Assembly (NCBI GenBank): GCA_035461765.1
Contig: DATHUY010000047.1
Location: 1-64,000 of the forward strand
Source: Longimicrobiales bacterium
GTDB lineage: Bacteria; Gemmatimonadota; Gemmatimonadetes; Longimicrobiales; RSA9
DNA length: 64,000 nucleotides
Direction: 5' to 3'
Shown: in pieces, positions 52,615 through 61,517 of the stretch
Layout of the letters: every line of letters starts with the position of its first letter
How positions within the stretch are numbered: the stretch's first letter is position 1
The notes under the pieces: generated by a model
What the model was told of the DNA's origin: nothing
Database searches by the model: none
Seen by the model: the letters and a program-made list of their open reading frames with translations, nothing else
Made by a program: the position numbers and the translations under genes

Positions 52615-54078
52615 CTACACGTCGAACGTCGGTGGTGAGTACGGCCCGCCGCCCTTCGGACGCTGCCGCGGCGCACGGCCATACCCGCCACCCTCCGTAC
52701 GGGAGAGCCGCTTCTCCGCCACCAGTGCCTCCAGCACCAGCTCGCACGCGGCGGCAGTGTGGCCGGCGGAGTCGTGGCGACCGAGACCGATCTCGCGCAC
52801 TGCGTCGATCAGGCCCGGTACCGTGCCGAAGCCATCGACAGCGGCCTTCCCGGATGCCGTCTCGCCCAGCTGAAGCATGCCGCCGGCATCGAAGTACTCG
52901 ACGATCTCGAGCAGCGATGTCTCCGTGGCCTCGCCGCCCCACGCACCGAATGTCTCCGACGACGCTTCGGCGATGAGCTCGCGCGCGATCTTCTCCGCAC
53001 CCACCAGCTCACCCTCGTACTCCAGCTCCAGCTTGCCGGTGATGGACGGCAGCGCCGCATAGATGTCCGTCGGCCGAGGTACGATCTCCGCCTCACCGTT
53101 CATGATCGCGCGCCGCTCCGCGTTCGATACGGCGTTTTCCAGAACGGAGATCGGCATGCGCTGACTTACGCCGGACCGCTGATCGATGCGCTTGTCCGTG
53201 CGCGCGAGGAACGCAATGCGTTCAATGGTCTCGAACACGAAGTCGGGCACGTCCACTCTTATGTCACCGCCGCGGTCCACCCACGCTTCCTGGCGGGTGA
53301 TCGCAATGCCCTCGTTGACCGTCTCGGGGTAGTGCGTGGTGATCTCCGCGCCAATGCGATCCTTCAGCGGTGTGATGATCTTGCCGCGTGCCGTGTAGTC
53401 CTCGGGATTGGCCGTGAACACGAGCAGAACGTCGAGTGGCAGGCGGATGGGATATCCCTTGATCTGGACATCGCCCTCCTGCATGATGTTGAACAGGCCC
53501 ACCTGGATCTTGCCGGCCAGGTCGGGCAGCTCGTTGATGGCGAAGATCCCGCGGTTCGCGCGCGGCAGCAGGCCGTAGTGGATGGTCAGCTCATCCGACA
53601 GGAGATGCCCGCCGCGCGCCGCCTTGATCGGATCGACGTCGCCGATCATGTCGGCGATCGTGACATCGGGGGTGGCCAACTTCTCCACGAACCGCGCATC
53701 CCGCTTCACCCACGCGATCGGCGCCTCGTCCCCGTGCTCCTGGATCAGCAGCCGGCCGTCCTTCGATATCGGGTGCAGCGGGTCGTCGTTCACCTCGCTG
53801 CCTGCGAGGATGGGGATCTCCTCGTCGAGCAGGAGCGTCAGCTCCCGGACGATGCGGCTCTTCGCCTGACCACGCAGCCCGAGCAGGATGAAGTTCTGGC
53901 GCGCGAGCAGTGCGTTCGCGATACGCGGTACCACCGTATCCTCGTAGCCGAGCACGCCCGGGAAGAGCGTATCGCCAGCCGCCAGCTTGCGCAGCAGGTT
54001 CGATCGCATCTCATCCCTGACCGACCGTGTCTCGTATCCGGTCGCTTTCAGCTCTCCGACCGTGTGCGCCTTCTGCAT
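52615..54078 (-). CDS. MoxR/ChlI-type AAA+ ATPase
   Basis: The 487-residue ATPase has a Walker A of the form ILLGLRGQAKSRIVRELTLL (GxxGxxKS). It continues with PDVTIADMIGDVDPIKAARG, GIFAINELPDLAGKIQVGLF (Walker B region) and VFTANPEDYTARGKIITPLK, as in magnesium-chelatase-like ATPases. The C terminus has a wHTH-like region and ends in a Gly/Pro-rich tail. Such ATPases pair with VWA proteins; the probable partner is at 42038-43321. It is followed by the SSS gene, with a 57-base gap. Confidence 0.88.
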   Translation of the reverse strand: MQKAHTVGELKATGYETRSVRDEMRSNLLRKLAAGDTLFPGVLGYEDTVVPRIANALLARQNFILLGLRGQAKSRIVRELTLLLDEEIPILAGSEVNDDPLHPISKDGRLLIQEHGDEAPIAWVKRDARFVEKLATPDVTIADMIGDVDPIKAARGGHLLSDELTIHYGLLPRANRGIFAINELPDLAGKIQVGLFNIMQEGDVQIKGYPIRLPLDVLLVFTANPEDYTARGKIITPLKDRIGAEITTHYPETVNEGIAITRQEAWVDRGGDIRVDVPDFVFETIERIAFLARTDKRIDQRSGVSQRMPISVLENAVSNAERRAIMNGEAEIVPRPTDIYAALPSITGKLELEYEGELVGAEKIARELIAEASSETFGAWGGEATETSLLEIVEYFDAGGMLQLGETASGKAAVDGFGTVPGLIDAVREIGLGRHDSAGHTAAACELVLEALVAEKRLSRTEGGGYGRAPRQRPKGGGPYSPPTFDV

Positions 54079-54099
54079 GAACCCCTCGCTTCTGCTGCG

Positions 54100-54927
54100 T
54101 TATCCGATGCTGTCATCACGCGGGACGACGATGCCCACGCCATCCTGCGTGCGGACCAGCCGCGGCAGGATCACCGGGACATCGGCACCGCGGAACGCAG
54201 CGAGCATCTGCTCAACCGACACAAACGGCTGCAGCATCTGAATCGTCTTGACCGTGGGAAATACCATGGGCAGCTCACCGCGCTGGAATCCGGCCAGTGC
54301 GTCGTCAGCGGTGAGCCACAGTGCATCGCTCATCTCGCGCTCGTCGATCGTCGCCGCGCATCCGGCCGGCAGCTCCGCCAGGAAGAAGCGTGTATCGTAT
54401 CGCTTCGGCTCGGCCAGCGGCGTCACCCAGTGCGAGCAGTACACCATCCTGCTGATATCCGGGAGCAGCCGCTCACTCCGCAGCACGTCCAGCAGCGTCG
54501 CGTCGTTCGTGAGCAGCGCTTCACGCCACCGCGCGAGCGTATCGTCGACGCTTGCGTCCCTGCACGCAACGCCTTCCGGAGAACGCGCGAGCAGCACGCC
54601 TGTCTCTTCGAACACCTCGCGCACGACCGCCAGCCAGAACGCGGGCTCCGCTCCGCGTGGTACTGTCCCCAGCATCTCCAGGAGCGCCGCATCACCATCT
54701 TCAGCGTCGACACGGCCGCCGGGGAACACGTACGCGCCCGGCACGAACCCGGCCGCGCGGTGCCGTTTCAGCAGCAGTATCTCCGGCGCGTGCGAGCCGT
54801 CACGAACGAGTACGGCCGTGGCCGCGGGCCTGGGATCGGCTGCGTTGGGCGGCGGATCCTCGATCCGCTCCGCAAACCCCGGCGGCAGCCGGTGCAGCGG
54901 GATGACCATCTCGGGCTCTTCACTCAT
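54100..54927 (-). CDS. NUDIX hydrolase with extended loop (NUDT19-like)
   Basis: The 275-residue protein has an interrupted NUDIX box: GAYVFPGGRVDAEDGDAALL begins it, and after an insert of about 20 residues AVVREVFEETGVLLARS completes it. This long-loop layout resembles NUDT7/NUDT19-type coenzyme-A diphosphatases. The substrate is not defined by sequence. It overlaps hutF by 4 bases and so belongs to the histidine-use operon. Confidence 0.85.
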   Translation of the reverse strand: MSEEPEMVIPLHRLPPGFAERIEDPPPNAADPRPAATAVLVRDGSHAPEILLLKRHRAAGFVPGAYVFPGGRVDAEDGDAALLEMLGTVPRGAEPAFWLAVVREVFEETGVLLARSPEGVACRDASVDDTLARWREALLTNDATLLDVLRSERLLPDISRMVYCSHWVTPLAEPKRYDTRFFLAELPAGCAATIDEREMSDALWLTADDALAGFQRGELPMVFPTVKTIQMLQPFVSVEQMLAAFRGADVPVILPRLVRTQDGVGIVVPRDDSIG

Positions 54928-56312
54928 CGGGCCCGCCGCGCAACCGCGTTGAACTCACGCATGGCGTGCTCCTGCTTTGCATGTACGCGGTTCGCGACCA
55001 CGTTGCGCCCGCCGACCCACACATCGCTCACGGCATCGGGGGGTGCGCTGAACGCCAGCATCGCCGGCAGCGACGGCGCTGTCCACCCTGCGAGCGCCGG
55101 ATGGTCGAGGTCTATACCAATGAAGTCCGCCAGCGCTCCTTCTTCGAGCGTCCCGGCCGCCACGCGCAGGGATCGGGCACCGGCGAGTGTGGCCATCCGC
55201 AGCAGGACGGGCGCGACCTCGAGCACGTCGTCCGCGCCACGCGTGAGCATGACACGCTGCAGCCGTCGCAGCCGCTCGTTGTACTCCACGAGGCGCGCCT
55301 CCTCGAGCATGTCGAGCATGGTCTGGCTGTCGCTCCCGAGCGCAATGCCGGCGCCGGCACGCAGCAGGTCGGCACCGCGCAGGAAGCCATCGCCCAGGTC
55401 GCGCTCCGTGGTCGGGCACGCGCACACGGTGCCGCCGCTGATCGCGAGCATCACGACCTCGCGATCCGTGATGTGCGTTGCATGGACGCCGGTAAAGCGA
55501 GCGTCCAGCACACCATCCTCATCGAGCATCTCGACCGGCCTCAGACCGGTCGCGGCGACACACGCGTCCACTTCCGCGGGCTGTTCGCTCACGTGCATGT
55601 GGAACGGCAGATCACGCGTCGCCGCCCAGGCGTGCAGCAGGCGTATCCATTCGCGCGGCACCGCACGTACGCTGTGCGGCGCAACGCCGACGCTCACCCG
55701 CGACTGCCCCACCACGTCCGCAGCCAGTCTCTCCGTCGTCGCCAGGTACGTGTCGACGTCGCCCGTATCGAACCGGCGCTGCTCCGCGCGCAGCGGCTCG
55801 CCGATGCCGCCGGCCGCATAACACGTGTTGAGCAGGCAGATGCGGATGCCCGCGTCCTGCGCCGCGCTGATCACGCGCCGCGCGAGCTCCGCGCGGTCAC
55901 CGTACGGGCTGCCGTCCGGAGCGTTGTGTACGTAGTGGAACTCGCCCACGGTCGTGATCCCCGCGCGCAGCATCTCGATGAAGCAGTAGCGCGATGCGTC
56001 GTACACATCTTCCGGTGACAGTCGTAGCACGGCGTCGTACATCGTCTCGCGCCAGCTCCAGAAGTTCGCGACCGTCGCGTCCGCCGGGCGCCACTGTGTG
56101 CGGCCGCGGATCAGGCGCTGGAAGGCGTGCGAGTGGGCATTCACGAAGCCTGGCATCAGTGCGCGGCCGGGTAGCGGTACGGCGTCGCGCGAGTCCATCT
56201 CCAGCCGGTGCCCGATACGGGTGATCCGGCCGCTGTGCTCGTCGTACTCCAGCGCCAGGCCGCTGTAGAACAGATCGTCGCGGTAGAGCAGGTCGGGGAC
56301 GAGGACAGCCAT
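54924..56312 (-). CDS. hutF: N-formimidoylglutamate deiminase HutF
   Basis: HutF converts N-formimino-L-glutamate to N-formylglutamate and ammonia. The 462-residue amidohydrolase has the metal ligands NAHSHAFQRLIRG, HMHVSEQPAE, GVHATHITDREV and ALGSDSQTMLDML. The N-terminal FVNAHSHAF and long central region fit HutF rather than HutI. Its use, together with hutU, points to the two-step formylglutamate route rather than HutG formiminoglutamase. Confidence 0.9.
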   Translation of the reverse strand: MAVLVPDLLYRDDLFYSGLALEYDEHSGRITRIGHRLEMDSRDAVPLPGRALMPGFVNAHSHAFQRLIRGRTQWRPADATVANFWSWRETMYDAVLRLSPEDVYDASRYCFIEMLRAGITTVGEFHYVHNAPDGSPYGDRAELARRVISAAQDAGIRICLLNTCYAAGGIGEPLRAEQRRFDTGDVDTYLATTERLAADVVGQSRVSVGVAPHSVRAVPREWIRLLHAWAATRDLPFHMHVSEQPAEVDACVAATGLRPVEMLDEDGVLDARFTGVHATHITDREVVMLAISGGTVCACPTTERDLGDGFLRGADLLRAGAGIALGSDSQTMLDMLEEARLVEYNERLRRLQRVMLTRGADDVLEVAPVLLRMATLAGARSLRVAAGTLEEGALADFIGIDLDHPALAGWTAPSLPAMLAFSAPPDAVSDVWVGGRNVVANRVHAKQEHAMREFNAVARRAR

Positions 56313-56318
56313 TGATCG

Positions 56319-57023
56319 CTAGTTCCCGCGCAGCCCGAGCTCGAGTGTGACGCCGATGATGAACAGTGCGTCCATATGGTCGTTACCTTCATCGAAGCCG
56401 AAGCCCATTCCGACCGACAGGTTCGCGGCCGTCGTTGCGTCCTGGTCCCGGTACCGCCAGGCGACCGTCGGCATATAGAACGTGCCAGTCGCAAAATCAT
56501 CCGAGCCGAACGCGATCAGCTGGGTCGTGTACCACCCGTTCCCGTTCTGCCCGATCCGGCCGACCTGCACATACGGGCCGGCCATTCCGGTCGAGGCGAG
56601 TCCGCCTACGCCCCACTCCCAACCCGCTGCGGCACGGCGTGAGGGCTGAACGTAGACATCCGCGTAGCTCGTCAGCATCACTGCTTTGAAGCCGTCCTCG
56701 TTTCCCGCGAACAGGGGCGCCAGCAGCACAGGCACCTGCACGCCGACAGATGCTGCGGGACCGCGACCATCAGCGGAGACCCATGAGCGTCGCAGTCCGC
56801 CGTACAGACTGGGCACGATACGCGTGTCCATTTCACCCACTTCGCGATTGTGCCCGAGAGTCAGAGAGAGAGATCCCGACACACCGTCATCATCGACGCG
56901 CGGTCCGTGCATTATGTGCGGCATACAGCCGGTGGTCAGCGAGGCCGCCGAGGCGGCAACGACGGCGACGCGCACGCACAAGGGACTGGCGTGGCGCCAG
57001 CATGACCGGACAGCCTCCCTCAT
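56319..57023 (-). CDS. Predicted lipoprotein or small outer-membrane barrel, unknown function
   Basis: The 234-residue protein has an N-terminal export signal ending in the lipobox SLTTGC. The rest has alternating hydrophobic strands ([32 protein letters not shown]) and ends in [18 protein letters not shown], a barrel-like strand. I recognise no family. It overlaps hutU by 4 bases upstream and is 6 bases before hutF, so it is translated within the hut operon. It may be a histidine- or urocanate-related envelope protein; this is inference. Confidence 0.75.
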   Translation of the reverse strand: MREAVRSCWRHASPLCVRVAVVAASAASLTTGCMPHIMHGPRVDDDGVSGSLSLTLGHNREVGEMDTRIVPSLYGGLRRSWVSADGRGPAASVGVQVPVLLAPLFAGNEDGFKAVMLTSYADVYVQPSRRAAAGWEWGVGGLASTGMAGPYVQVGRIGQNGNGWYTTQLIAFGSDDFATGTFYMPTVAWRYRDQDATTAANLSVGMGFGFDEGNDHMDALFIIGVTLELGLRGN

Positions 57024-58687
57024 TCGTGCTCGCGCATGGGCAGCCGTATCCCGTGCTCACCGGCCGTTTCGACGGCCAGCTCGTAACCCGCGTCCGCGTG
57101 CCGTGCCACGCCGAGGCCGGGATCGTTCGTCAGCACACGCTCGATCCGCACGCGCATCTCCGGCGTCCCGTCCGCGACCAGCACCTGACCCGCGTGCAGT
57201 GAACGCCCGATGCCGACGCCGCCGCCGTGATGGAACGACACCCACGATGCGCCGGAGGCCGTGCTCAGCAGTGCGTTCAGGATCGGCCAGTCCGCGACTG
57301 CATCGCTGCCGTCCAGCATCGCCTCCGTCTCGCGGTACGGCGATGCGACGCTGCCCGTGTCGAGATGATCGCGCCCGATCACGAGCGGGGCGCTGAGCTC
57401 GCCCGTTGCGACCAGTTCGTTCAGCGCGACTCCGAACCTCGCGCGGTCGCCCTGGCCCAGCCAGCAGATGCGTGCCGGCAGGCCCTGGAACGCGACACGT
57501 TCGCGCGCCATGGTGATCCACCGCCGCAGATGCTGATCATCCGGGAACAGCTCGAGCACGAGGTCGTCCGTGCGATGGATATCGGCGGGGTCGCCGGACA
57601 GCGCAGCCCACCGGAACGGACCCTTCCCCTCGCAGAACAGCGGCCGCACGTACGCGGGCACAAAGCCGGGGAACGCGAACGCGTCGGCGTAGCCCGCTTC
57701 GCGGGCCTGACCGCGCAGGTTGTTACCGTAATCGAACGTGACGGCACCCGCGCGCATCAGCCCGACCATGGCTTCGCAGTGCACCCGCATCGAGTCCATC
57801 GACCGGCGCACGTACTCCGCAGGGTCCCTCTCGCGCAGCGTGGCGGCCTGATCGAGGGGGAGACCCGCGGGGATGTAGCCGTTCAGCTCATCGTGCGCCG
57901 ACGTCTGGTCCGTCAGCACGTCCGGCACCACCCCGCGGTGCAGCAGCTCGGGCAGCACCTCGGCGCAGTTGCCGACCAGCCCTACCGACACGGCCGCGCC
58001 GTTCGCCGCAGCGTCCTGCACCCACGACAGTGCCTCGTCCAGCGAATGCGTCATGCGATCGCAGTAACGCGTCTCTACCCGCCGCTCGATGCGGCGCGGA
58101 TCGACTTCGACACACAGGATCGAAGCGTCCGCCATTGTCGCCGCCAGCGGCTGGGCCCCACCCATCCCGCCCATGCCGCCCGTCAGCACCCAGCGGCCGC
58201 GCAGCGAGCCGCCGAAATGCTCGCGTGCAACCGCACCGAACGTCTCATACGTGCCCTGGAGAATGCCCTGTGTACCGATGTAGATCCACGAGCCCGCGGT
58301 CATCTGACCGTACATCATGAGCCCCGCCCGCTCGAGCTCGCGGAAGTGCGTCCACGTCGCCCAGTCGCCGACGAGGTTCGAGTTCGCGATCAGAACGCGC
58401 GGCGCGTGAGCGTGCGTGCGGAACACCGCGACCGGCCGACCCGACTGCACCAGCAGCGTTTCGTCGTTGTCCAGTGTGCGCAGTGTGCGCACGATCGCGT
58501 CGAACGACGGCCAGTCGCGCGCCGCCTTGCCCGTGCCACCGTAGACCACCAGGTCCTCGGGACGCTCGGCGACCTCCGGATCCAGGTTGTTCATCAGCAT
58601 CCGCAGCGCCGCCTCCTGCGCCCAGCCGCGGCAGCTCAGCTCCGTCCCGCGCGGCGCGCGGATCACCTGCCCGCTCGATACCGGCAT
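57020..58687 (-). CDS. hutU: Urocanate hydratase HutU
   Basis: HutU adds water to urocanate to give imidazolone propionate, using bound NAD. The 555 residues match the usual size. Family blocks are clear: [56 protein letters not shown] and the [20 protein letters not shown] block containing the active-site cysteine. ATG 58687 follows AGGAG. It is the first gene of this hut operon; hutH and hutI are not in the window. Confidence 0.95.
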   Translation of the reverse strand: MPVSSGQVIRAPRGTELSCRGWAQEAALRMLMNNLDPEVAERPEDLVVYGGTGKAARDWPSFDAIVRTLRTLDNDETLLVQSGRPVAVFRTHAHAPRVLIANSNLVGDWATWTHFRELERAGLMMYGQMTAGSWIYIGTQGILQGTYETFGAVAREHFGGSLRGRWVLTGGMGGMGGAQPLAATMADASILCVEVDPRRIERRVETRYCDRMTHSLDEALSWVQDAAANGAAVSVGLVGNCAEVLPELLHRGVVPDVLTDQTSAHDELNGYIPAGLPLDQAATLRERDPAEYVRRSMDSMRVHCEAMVGLMRAGAVTFDYGNNLRGQAREAGYADAFAFPGFVPAYVRPLFCEGKGPFRWAALSGDPADIHRTDDLVLELFPDDQHLRRWITMARERVAFQGLPARICWLGQGDRARFGVALNELVATGELSAPLVIGRDHLDTGSVASPYRETEAMLDGSDAVADWPILNALLSTASGASWVSFHHGGGVGIGRSLHAGQVLVADGTPEMRVRIERVLTNDPGLGVARHADAGYELAVETAGEHGIRLPMREHE

Positions 58688-58855
58688 GTCATCTCCTGCT
58701 CCGATAGTGCCGTGTATGCCAAACTAGGCGGCGGGACTGCTGGCGTCCAATGCGTCCCGATGGGTAGGTTCCCCCGGCCATCAGGCACGCCGCAGATGAA
58801 ACCGGTGACGCCCACAGGCGTATCAGGAAGAGACCAGGAACTTCAGCGGGAACCC
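58688..58855. promoter_or_regulatory. Divergent promoter region between hutU and signal peptidase I
   Basis: This 168-base gap should hold promoters for the hut operon (-) and lepB (+). The hutU start has a clear AGGAG site. A small hairpin (ACGCC-CACA-GGCGT) lies around 58808-58821 in the lepB leader. No strong -35/-10 pair is seen. Confidence 0.35.
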
Positions 58856-59602
58856 ATGGCTAAACAGCAGAACACCAGACCGCCCGTCAGGCGGAAGGCG
58901 ATGACGAAGAAGGACGAGCAGACCGCCGGCCAGGTGGCGTGGGAGTGGCTCAAGTCCGGCATCATCGGATTCCTGATCTTCATCGTCGTCCGCACGTTTC
59001 TGATCCAGACGTTCACCATCGTCTCCGGCTCGATGGAGGGGACGCTGCTCGTCGGCGATTTCCTCGTGCTCAACAAGTCCGCCTACGGCGCGACCGTGCC
59101 CGGGACGGGCATGAAGCTGCCCGGCTACGACGAGCCCGGTCGCGGCGACATCATCGTGTTCGAAGGGCACCACGAGCCGATCGACCTGGTCAAGCGTCTG
59201 GTGGGCATGCCCGGCGATACGATCGCCATGCGCGACGGCGCCCTCTACGTCAACGGACAGCCGCAGGACGAGCCCTACGCGCGTCACACGTTCCCCGACG
59301 GCGATGCCGGCCACCTCTGGATGGAGTGGCAGCGCGATTTCCTGGTGGACAACGTGGACGAGCAGGCGTACCGGCCCACGCGCGACAACTGGGGGCCGCT
59401 CGTCATCCCCGCCGAGCGCTATTTCGTTCTGGGCGATAACCGTGACGAATCGCTCGACTCACGCTACTGGGGCTTCATCCAGCCCGATCAGGTCAAGGGC
59501 CGGGCCGTGGCGCTTTACTTCTCGTACAACAACCGGCCCAACGGCGGCATGCCCGTGCTCGGCCGCATCCGCTGGAACCGCATCGGGGACCGGCTCAGGT
59601 AG
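58856..59602 (+). CDS. lepB: Signal peptidase I
   Basis: Signal peptidase I removes Sec and Tat signal peptides. The 248-residue protein has a basic N terminus, one transmembrane segment (SGIIGFLIFIVVRTFLIQTF), the nucleophile Ser in TIVSGSMEGTLLVGDFLVLN and the general-base Lys in VKRLVGMPGDT. The C-terminal domain includes YFVLGDNRDESLDSRYWG. ATG at 58856 is the first in-frame start after the ribosome binding region. Confidence 0.93.
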   Translation: MAKQQNTRPPVRRKAMTKKDEQTAGQVAWEWLKSGIIGFLIFIVVRTFLIQTFTIVSGSMEGTLLVGDFLVLNKSAYGATVPGTGMKLPGYDEPGRGDIIVFEGHHEPIDLVKRLVGMPGDTIAMRDGALYVNGQPQDEPYARHTFPDGDAGHLWMEWQRDFLVDNVDEQAYRPTRDNWGPLVIPAERYFVLGDNRDESLDSRYWGFIQPDQVKGRAVALYFSYNNRPNGGMPVLGRIRWNRIGDRLR

Positions 59603-59647
59603 GCGCGATCCCGGATGGGCGCCCGGCCTGGACGCCCGGCAGGCTCC

Positions 59648-61501
59648 ATGCGCGGTGAGCCGCCCCCGCAGCTCCGGATGCGGGAACGATTCGGGGCGCT
59701 GCGCAATCTCCCGCCATTCCTGCGACTGATCTGGCGCACGAGCCGGGCGCTCACGGTGTCCACGCTCGTGCTGCGTTTTCTGCGGGCGCTCCTGCCCGTA
59801 GTGACACTGTACATCGGCAAGCTGATCATCGACGAGGTGGTGCGGCTCGCGCAGCTGCCCGGTGCGCCGGCCACGCTAGGCGAGTGGCTGGGCAGCGGCC
59901 TGCTGTCCCGGCTCGGCTGGCTGCTCGGCATTGAGCTGGTCCTCGCGATCACGGCGGATATACTCGGGCGCATCGTATCTCTCCTGGACTCCCTCCTGTC
60001 CGAGCAGTTCACGAACGCGACGAGCATCCGACTGATGGAGCACGCCGCAACGCTCGACCTCGAGGACTTCGAGGACAGCGAGCAGCAGGACCGCCTGGAG
60101 CGCGCGCGTCGCCAGACAATGGGGCGCACGACGCTGATGACGCAGCTGTTCAGCCAGGCACAGGATGTCGTTACCATCGTCACGTTTGCCGCAGGGCTCG
60201 TCCTTTACGCGCCGTGGCTGATCCTCCTCCTGCTGATCGCACTCGTGCCGGCCTTCCTGGGCGAGGCCCATTTCAATGCGCAGAGCTACTCGCTGAACTA
60301 CGCGCGCACGCCCGAGCGTCGCGCGATCGATTACGTGCGACAGACGGGCGCGAGCGTAGACACCGCGAAGGAAGTGAAGATCTTCGGGCTGAACCCGTTC
60401 CTGATCGAACGCTACCGCCGTCTCGCCACGGACTTCTACCACGCCAACCGCCGCCTGGCCATCCGTCGTGCGGGCTGGGGCAGCGCGCTCACGGCGGTGG
60501 GCACGCTCGGCTACTACGTCGCGTATGCCTACATCGCGTGGCGCACGCTCGCGGGCCAGTTCACGATCGGCGACCTCACGTTCCTCGCCGGATCGTTCCG
60601 CCGCCTGCGCAACCTCCTCGAGGGACTGCTCGTCGGCTTCTCACAGATGGCGGGTCAGGCTCTCTATCTCGACGACCTGTTCTCCTTCTTCGAGATCGAG
60701 CCCGAGATCCGCTCACCGGAGAATCCGCGACCGTTCCCGATGCCGATACGCGAGGGCTTCGTGTTCGACGATGTCGGCTTCCGCTATCCGGGTGCGGATC
60801 GCTGGGCAGTCCGGCATCTGAGCTTCACCCTGCATGCCGGCGAGGTGCTGGCGCTGGTGGGGGAGAACGGCGCGGGCAAGACAACTGTCGTGAAGCTGCT
60901 CGCGCGCCTCTACGATCCCGATGAGGGCGCGATCCTGCTGGACGGCCACGATCTGCGTGAGTACGACCTCGAAGAGGTCCGCGCGAACATGGGCGTGATC
61001 TTCCAGGACTTCGTCCGCTTCCACATGACTGCCCGCGAGAACATCGCGGTCGGAAGCATCGGCGCGCTGGATGACGATGCGCGCATCGAGGACGCCGCCC
61101 GGCGCGGCCTCGCGCACGACACCATCGTCCGTCTGCCGGCCGGGTACGATCAGGTGATCGGCAAGCGTTTCCGCACGGGCGTCGACCTCTCCGGCGGGGA
61201 GTGGCAGAAGATCGCAATCGCACGCGCATACATGCGCGATGCCCAGCTGCTGATCCTGGACGAGCCCACCGCCGCACTGGACGCGCGCGCCGAGTTCGAG
61301 GTGTTCCAGCGTTTCAAGGAGCTCAGCCATCGCCGGAGCGCGGTGCTGATCTCACACCGCTTCTCCAGTGTCCGCATGGCCGACCGCATCCTCGTGTTGG
61401 CCGACGGCGAGATCGAAGCGATGGGAACGCACGAGGAGCTGCTGGCCCAGCGCGGCCGGTACGCGGAGCTGTTCGAGCTTCAGGCGTCAGGATACCGCTG
61501 A
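59648..61501 (+). CDS. ABC exporter with fused membrane and ATPase domains
   Basis: The 617-residue protein has a six-helix membrane domain (residues about 30-330) followed by an ATPase with Walker A LVGENGAGKTTVVKLLARLY, signature VDLSGGEWQKIAIARAYMRD, Walker B LLILDEPTAALD and ISHRFSSVRMADR. It is an MsbA/LmrA-type homodimeric exporter. I chose ATG 59648 (MRGEPPPQLRMRERFG); ATGs at 59615 and 59678 are alternatives. It follows lepB by 45 bases and converges with ppk1. Substrate unknown. Confidence 0.9.
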   Translation: MRGEPPPQLRMRERFGALRNLPPFLRLIWRTSRALTVSTLVLRFLRALLPVVTLYIGKLIIDEVVRLAQLPGAPATLGEWLGSGLLSRLGWLLGIELVLAITADILGRIVSLLDSLLSEQFTNATSIRLMEHAATLDLEDFEDSEQQDRLERARRQTMGRTTLMTQLFSQAQDVVTIVTFAAGLVLYAPWLILLLLIALVPAFLGEAHFNAQSYSLNYARTPERRAIDYVRQTGASVDTAKEVKIFGLNPFLIERYRRLATDFYHANRRLAIRRAGWGSALTAVGTLGYYVAYAYIAWRTLAGQFTIGDLTFLAGSFRRLRNLLEGLLVGFSQMAGQALYLDDLFSFFEIEPEIRSPENPRPFPMPIREGFVFDDVGFRYPGADRWAVRHLSFTLHAGEVLALVGENGAGKTTVVKLLARLYDPDEGAILLDGHDLREYDLEEVRANMGVIFQDFVRFHMTARENIAVGSIGALDDDARIEDAARRGLAHDTIVRLPAGYDQVIGKRFRTGVDLSGGEWQKIAIARAYMRDAQLLILDEPTAALDARAEFEVFQRFKELSHRRSAVLISHRFSSVRMADRILVLADGEIEAMGTHEELLAQRGRYAELFELQASGYR

Positions 61502-61517
61502 CGAGCTGGTGGGGACC

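Noticed and set aside
49895-52873. A 992-codon plus-strand open frame
   Set aside because: It crosses the nucleotidyltransferase and symporter genes in antisense. The translation has no hydrophobic or domain pattern.
52615-54078. GvpN (AAA ATPase of gas vesicle clusters)
   Set aside because: The protein is MoxR/ChlI-like, but it lies 38 kb from the gvp operon, is longer than GvpN, and sits among unrelated genes.
52759-55821. A 1020-codon plus-strand open frame
   Set aside because: It runs antisense across the MoxR-like, NUDIX and hutF genes, all of which have clear motifs. Long antisense frames are expected in GC-rich DNA.
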